Source of the DNA: Sistotremastrum niveocremeum HHB9708
Lineage: Eukaryota; Basidiomycota; Agaricomycetes; Sistotremastrales; Sistotremastraceae
Length of the DNA stretch: 64,000 bases
Assembly (NCBI GenBank): GCA_001630475.1
Contig: KV419444.1
Location: 9,515-73,514, forward strand
Reading direction: 5' to 3'
The notes beneath the pieces were generated by a model that was not told the origin of the DNA, did not search any database, and was given only the letters and a program-made list of their open reading frames with translations. Of the stretch, positions 58,116-64,000 are shown in pieces. Position 1 is the stretch's first letter; each line of letters opens with the position of its first letter. A program made the translations under genes and the position numbers.

Positions 58116-60568
58116 ATGTGGAACACGAACGATTACCCTCCTCCGCAGCCACGGGCACGATACTCCACTTCTGTCCCAGAACTCAACGGTTCGAACAACA
58201 ACAGTTACGTCGCTCCTTCTCCCCCCGGCACTCCTGTCCCATCTAGAGGCCTCCTGGATGACCTCCACGATCGTTCAAACGACATCCCAACCATGAACCC
58301 GCCCTACGAAAAGGGCTACTATTCTTCCGTTAATTCACCCTATATCCCAGGTCGCCCCCAACGAGATCGCAAGCGTCGTCGCGTGACAGCCATCTGCATC
58401 CCCCTCATTATCATCGTCGTTATTATTCTCGCAGTCGTTATTCCCATTTATTTTGCTGTTATCCGTCCTCACCAAAAAACCAACACAACCGCGAAAGCGC
58501 CCTCTTCCACCGTAGCACCTGGTTCCCTCCCTCCTGGTAACAATCCCGAATCTCCCTCTGGCGCTATCACAGGCGGCGACGGGTCGACGATCACGCTGGC
58601 TGATGGATCTACCATGACATATCATAATCAGTTTGGAGGCTTTTGGGTAGACGACCCCAACGATCCTTTCAATAACAATGCTCAAGCCCAGAGCTATACA
58701 CCGCCCTTGAACGCCACTTGGAAATGGGGTCAAGATCGCGTGCACGGCGTGAATCTAGGGGGGTGGTTCGTTCTCGAGCCTTTCATCGTCCCTGCTCTTT
58801 TCCAAAAGTACCTAAACGCCACACCCACTCCTATCGATGAATGGACTCTTAGTGAAGCCATGAGAGCGGACACGTCACCTGGCGGGGGCATCGAACAGCT
58901 CGAGGATCACTACAAGACGTTCATTGTACGTTCTGCCAATATGACTGTTTCTTCTCACTCCGTTCGTGCTAATTTTATCGCACTAGACTGAAGCGGACTT
59001 TGCTGAAATGGCAGGAGCGGGAATCAACTGGGTTCGACTTCCCATTCCATTTTGGGCAATCGAGACATGGCCAGGCGAACCCTTCCTGGCGAATGTGTCC
59101 TGGAAATATATTCTGCTTGCCTTTCAATGGGCTCGCAAGTATGGCATCCGAGTGAATCTAGATCTGCATACGACACCGGGCAGTCAAAACGGCTACAATC
59201 ATTCTGGCAAGGACGGACAGATTGATTTCTTGAACGGCGTCATGGGCATCGCGAACGCGCAGAGACTGATGGGCTACATTAGAGTGATTACCGAATTTAT
59301 CAGCCAGGACGAATATAAGGATGTCGTGCCCGTGTTTGGGATCCTGAACGAGCCTCGAGTAGGAGTAATTGGAATGACTCAGATTACGAACTTGTGAGTA
59401 AACTCTGATCCGTGACAGGTATGACGCAGTCGTAGGCTAAACTGTCTGGCGCTAGCTATCTCCAGATCCATGACACGATACGGAATATTACGGGAACAGG
59501 AGAAGGCAACGGGCCCTTCATCTCGATCCATGATGGCTTCCAGGGAACTGCCAAGTGGGCTGGATTCTGTACGTGTCCTCTTGAGCTCGGTGCTCATTTT
59601 TCTCACGCCTGTCCGCAGTGCAAGGGTCCGATCGTATAGCACTTGATACACATCCGTATTTCGCGTTCGATCAGCAGGCGAACAACGAGCCACTGTCGCA
59701 ACAGCCCGCAAAGGCTTGCAATGCATGGGCTGGGGACTTCAACCAGTCTCAGCTCGACTTTGGGGTGACTCTTGCCGGCGAATGGAGTAATGGCATCAAC
59801 GATTGCGGTCTGTTCTTGTTGGGCGTCGGAAACAGCCAGACAAGCTACGAGAGTCATGGCGGAAATTGCACGGACTGGACTGTCTGGGAAGCCTGGGATC
59901 AGGAGACAAAGGATGGGTTGGCGTTGAATGCGCTTGCGAGTATGGACGCGTTGAATGGGAACTGGTTCTGGTGGACGTGGAAGGTTAGTCATTTGATTTC
60001 TGATTTCTCTTCTTTCGTCGCTCAAAGCCGCGAGCGTTGACCTGTCGATCGAGAGCTGATACTCTGCCTGTAGATCGGAAATGATTCAGTCAGCGGCAGT
60101 GTCAGGTCGCCTTTGTGGAGTTACCAACTTGGGTTCGAGAACGGCTGGATGCCAACTGATCCCCGCGACTCTGTGGGCAAGTGCGCCGAAGCCGGCGTGA
60201 CAGCCGTGCAGTTTGACGGTACCTATTCTGCTTGGCAGACGGGCGGGTCGGGCGCAGGCACGATCGCACCCACCTCCGTCTCCCAGTTCGACCAATGGCC
60301 CCCTTTGACGATTTCCAATCTGGTCCCGTCAGGGGCGCCGGTTAGCCTGCTTCCGACATATACCAGCACCGGCCCGGTCCCCACCCTTCCCCCGCCCACC
60401 TTTACGGCTTCCGCAAGTGGAAAGACGGCTGTAATAAGTGCAGGAAATGGCTGGAAGGACGCGCAGGACACTGGTCTCTCGCCGACGACTATCAAAGGGT
60501 GTTCGTACCCTGACGCTTGGGGAGCTATCAGCAGCCCGGTTCCCACAGCAGCATGCACTGGGACGTAA
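58116..60568 (+). CDS. Membrane-anchored exo-beta-1,3-glucanase (GH5 family)
   Basis: This cell-wall glucan-modifying enzyme releases glucose from beta-1,3-glucan. A cytosolic N-terminus of about 85 residues rich in Pro and Ser is followed by a basic stop (RDRKRRR) and one long helix (AICIPLIIIVVIILAVVIP), giving type II topology. A Ser/Pro-rich stalk follows. The GH5 domain begins DRVHGVNLGGWFVLEPFIVP and includes GINWVRLPIPFWAIE, VNLDLHTTPGSQNG, and the acid/base Glu in FGILNEPR. HPYFAF and the nucleophile Glu in LAGEWSNGIND complete the active site. FWWTWKIG lies near the end. A Ser/Thr/Pro C-terminal region ends PTAACTGT at 60568. Introns are at about 58927-58987, 59393-59455, 59569-59618 and 59983-60072. 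It resembles basidiomycete EXG-type enzymes. Length is near 740 aa. Confidence 0.9.
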
Positions 60569-60987
60569 GTTTTTAGATTGGATTCGCGGTGATGGACATT
60601 GGACATTTTCTCGATTTTCGATTTCTGTTGCATTGGACAGTTGTTGTAGTTTTTCTTCAGGGTCCTTCTGGAATAGTGCAGGGTATATATAGTTGTTGTG
60701 AGAATGTGGTAGCGTGACAGGTCGGCGTCACAGGTGAGGCCGAGATCCGGGAACACTGTATCGACGGAGAGGAACCGCAATATGGCTCGGATTAGGTTAG
60801 TGCCGAAATGGAAGAGCAAAAATGCTTCCGTTACGTAAGAGGACTGTCCTTCTCGACTTGGGCAAACAGTTGTGTCTCTAGCGGCGAGCAGATATCATAT
60901 ATATCTCCCCATTTTTTCTGCCAGGACGTCTCCTCCTCATCCACGGCGCTATTCCCAGCCTGCTCATCCTTGTCCCGCCAGCAAGCC
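60569..60987. other. Spacer and promoter upstream of the TEA-domain gene
   Basis: This 419-bp spacer contains an in-frame ATG at 60808 that would extend the TEA-domain protein by 60 residues. The extension has no conserved features. No other gene is recognised. Confidence 0.45.
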
Positions 60988-63900
60988 ATGTCATTCCTCC
61001 GCATCACTTCTCCGTCGTCATATAGGCCTCGCCAAAAAATCACTCGCGTATCACCTCCCGGGAACTCATCTTCTAGTTCCACAACCCTTTCAAGTCCAGC
61101 TGAGTCATCTCTCCCTATCTCCATGGACAATCAGCAACTATACGAGGACCCAACGATGGACGACGATGTGCTCGATGACGAAGATCCCGACGATCCTGCC
61201 TCCCCCGTCGCCAGAGGCGTCATCCAGGACCGTCGGACGTGTAAAAGCTTCAATGGAGAGGTCGTGTGGCCTCCCAAGGTCGAGACCGCTTTGATTGGAG
61301 GTATGTACGCTTTGTCTTTTGTGCCTTTGGCTCTCCACGCTCTGTCTCTCTACGTCGCTTGCTTGCCTCTCTTGTTCAGATGCTGATTGATCCACTTTGT
61401 ATTCAGCACTCGAAGCCCTCCTCCCAACGACCATCGAGAACTGCGTGTCAAAACTGAATCTATTCCCAGACAGAAACAAGTTCTGTTCGAGCTGGATCAA
61501 GGAGAAGACAGGGTACGAGCGCACACCTCGTCAGGTCGGGTCGCGGATCCAGATGTTGCGGCAAAAATGGCGGGGCACTGATTGTAAGTACCAGCCCACC
61601 ACCGCCCACCCCGTTCTTCCCATCTGTGCTCCCTTTGCAATGACGACGACCCACTGATGCGCGTCTTTGCATTCTTCCCCTTGTCTATTGAATTTGCCCT
61701 TTGCCGTCCCTTTCTCCGTCGTGTCTTCTAGCGTTTCGGCTGGTGGCTCTTCCAAAGGAACTGGATGCGTCAGGACAGGTTCACCCGGATCTGCCTGCGA
61801 AAGCCGAAGCCGAAGCTAAGGCGCGGGGTGAACGCAGGCGCCGCAAAGCCGAGATCAAGTCCGAGGAAATCGAAAAAGGAAATGCTCTTCCCGTGTTTGG
61901 ATCGACGTTCGCCCCACTTCAGCCACCGGTTGTATCTGATCTGATGTTCTGGACTGGGATGAGATCTCGCCGGCCGCTTTCGCCTCCCCCGTCGTCCGCC
62001 CGCTCCGTCCAGCAGCAGCAACAATGCTCATCCTCGTCCTCTTCCGCCGCTGATCCTCAACTCGTGCAGGGTTATCCCCAACGATATTCGCAATTTCATT
62101 TACCCTTGCAATACTTCCGCGTCGACGTTGAGCTCCCTTACATCCACGCCACACCCTCGCCGACCTCCTCCTCAGCCACACTTCTTTCCCCATTCTCTCC
62201 TTCGCCATACGACCTCCAATCGACCATCTCTCTCAGCTCTCCTGTACCCCTGCACACGCAGAGCTCTTCACTCGTCTATTGCGACGGGAAGCTCGTCGAT
62301 CAAGAAACAGTGCTCGTGGTCCTCACGAGCGGCCCTGTGCCCACAGGTTCAGGAACAGGCCTGAGTAAAGAAAACGGCGGTGTATGGCATTACGTCACCG
62401 AACTCGTGCCGAAAACTTGGCCCAAGATGCTATCGCTGGGAGAAAGTGAGTTATCCGATCGCTTAGCGTCGCATCAAAAACTAACAAAACACTCCCTGTA
62501 TGTTTCTTTTCATTTCCGCCTCGTCCAAACCACCCTCTTTTCCCTGTCGCAGAAATAGCCAGATACGAAGTCATTCAAGAGATCTTCCAAGTCGGCCAGC
62601 AGATCGACCATGATGCGATACGGAACGATCCTGAACTCTGCAGAATATGTCCCGCGTGTTCTTCGGAAGCATCACAGGCGAGTCTTAATTCACACTGGCA
62701 ACACCGACATCCATCGGACCCACTGCTCGTCGTCGTGTACAATTTCCACGTCGCTCCGCCTCCGCCTCCTGTTCCGGCTCCTCGACCCTTGCCGAGTACT
62801 TCCACAACACGTTCACCGGTAACCGATCTGAAAAATATGCTGCCTCCAGAACGAGATCGAAAGAGACCCCGACAGGACTCTCTTATCTCGTCGTCAAAAC
62901 GGGAAAGAATGAACTCGTTGAACGGCATGATGAAATCCGAGTTACCTTCGCCCTCGGCAAGCGAAGATTTATCTCCTTTATCCTCCTTCTACCCTTCTAA
63001 CAATAACGTTCCGCCGACGTCCCCAGTCCATCCTCATCATCCTCCCACACCCCGACAACACGCCTCCGCCCATGCCCATGTCTCCCATGTACGACACTCT
63101 CAAATGCCTTCTACGGTTACCCCCTTCGCTCCACATGGCCATCAGGGCCATAGCCATGAATTTGGCCCAAGGCAAGGATCATCGGAGCCGTTGCCGGGTC
63201 AACATAATATCGCACACCATTCTGTCGCTCCTGATTCGGGCCGTAGACACGAAGGCGCAGAATTTGGGTTGGGTGAAGCATATGTGCGAATGGTGAGTGT
63301 TAGAACCGCTTGATCCGAACGCTTCTCTTTTTTTGAGCTCCGTCGATCTTCTGGCGGACTTTTGACAAGGAGTCGTTCCTGGTCCCTTTTTCACCCTCTC
63401 TTGCTTGCCCTTGACTTTGTTTGTTGTCTTTCATTCTGGGAAACAAGAACTAATTCACTCTTTGGATTCTTTTGTAGGAGAGGTTTTCAAGGCAACGTTC
63501 CGCGTCAGACGGAAGCGAACGCAATGAGATGATGGACTTGACTTCGAATTCGACATCGATGAATGGAAACTCGGGACCTGTTTATTCTGCAACAATTCCA
63601 CACCAAGGTTCACAATTCCATTCGCACCCTCAAACTCATTACGTAATGTCTTCTCCGCGTCTGGCTACAAACGCGCCCATCTCCAACCTCCCCTTCGGAA
63701 TACCTGCTCCATCACACCCTCACCCTCTTACTCACCAACCCCACCCCCAACATCATCGAATCAATGGGGATGCCGTCTATACATCGGACGTCTCAGGCTC
63801 GAGGATACCGAATAACAACGTACACTCAGGTTCAGGTTCAGGATATCATCTCTCGTCCTCCGCTTCCGCTTCGACCGCGACGATGGGTAGTATGAATGGA

Positions 63901-64000
63901 CATATTCATCATCAAGGACAAGGCCACGGTCATGGTCATGGTGGGTCCGGGCTTTCAGGGTTCACTCCGGCGAATGCAGGGCTGGCGGTAGGCGATCATG
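60988..64000 (+). CDS. TEA/ATTS-domain transcription factor (partial, runs off the right edge)
   Basis: This is a DNA-binding regulator related to AbaA/Tec1/TEAD factors, which control fungal development. After a Ser-rich, acidic N-terminus (MSFLRITSPSSYRP..), the TEA domain is assembled as GEVVWPPKVETALIG, ALEALLPTTIEN, FPDRNKFCSSWIKEKTGYERTPRQVGSRIQMLRQKWRG. A basic helix (AEAEAKARGERRRRKAEIKSEE) follows. A later block with YVTELVPKTWPKM, VIQEIFQVGQQIDHDAI, and VVVYNFHVAPPPPPVP resembles the partner-binding beta-domain of the family in position. The C-terminal part is His-, Ser- and Pro-rich, including HGHGHGHGG near the edge, and the gene continues beyond 64000. Introns are at about 61300-61407, 61584-61730, 62443-62554 and 63291-63477. 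The ATG at 60808 is an alternative start. Confidence 0.82.

Overview
This is a nuclear fungal segment, most likely from an Agaricomycete (mushroom-forming Basidiomycota). The evidence is many short introns of about 50-65 nt with GT..AG ends, dense gene packing on both strands, and gene families in their basidiomycete forms: an SFC1-type carrier, a vacuolar-type subtilisin, SWR1, a KAP104-type karyopherin, a CTK3 subunit and a membrane-anchored GH5 exo-glucanase. No rRNA, tRNA, CRISPR array or intact transposon was recognised. Exon joins were inferred by eye from splice sites and family conservation, so internal boundaries are approximate even where gene ends are firm.

Layout, left to right. 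0.26-6.3 kb: a succinate/fumarate carrier divergent from a 3-hydroxyacyl-CoA dehydrogenase, a subtilisin-like protease and a peroxisomal-type carrier. 6.7-11.8 kb: a TCERG1/Urn1-like WW-FF splicing factor head-to-head with an ArsB/NhaD-like transporter (36 bp between start codons), then a small COX14-like membrane protein. 12.1-21.7 kb: the SWR1 ATPase, a divergent kinesin and a VIP36-like L-type lectin. 22.0-28.9 kb: transportin (KAP104), KDEL receptor (ERD2) and a PKA catalytic subunit. 29.3-41.9 kb: a Ser/Pro-rich protein with a homeodomain-like N-terminus, an FSH1-type hydrolase, a CSC1-type cation channel and KRI1. 42-46.2 kb: a gene-poor stretch with a possible small peptide gene, then a SulP anion transporter. 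46.6-50.4 kb: an Argonaute gene. 51.1-64 kb: GPI13, RIT1, CTK3, a GH5 exo-beta-1,3-glucanase and a TEA/ATTS transcription factor cut by the right edge.

The most unusual signal is in the Argonaute gene. From 46452 to 49207 (2,756 bp) I count only three CpG dinucleotides, although CpG is common on both sides. The block begins abruptly inside the PAZ-encoding exon and covers the rest of PAZ, L2, MID, PIWI and the 3' flank, yet the reading frame and the metal-binding PIWI residues survive. This is the expected footprint of long-term cytosine methylation and deamination confined to part of a gene that itself encodes the RNA-silencing effector. A second CpG-free stretch (1-330) runs into the 3' end of the first carrier gene.

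Most genes are housekeeping and do not form a pathway cluster. Plausible functional pairs are SFC1 with the hydroxyacyl-CoA dehydrogenase (fatty-acid and C2 metabolism, shared promoter) and ERD2 with the VIP36-like lectin (early secretory cycling, not adjacent). Smaller oddities are a 7-nt microexon in the dehydrogenase, an upstream ORF whose stop overlaps the CSC1 start codon, and several gene pairs with very short divergent or convergent spacers.
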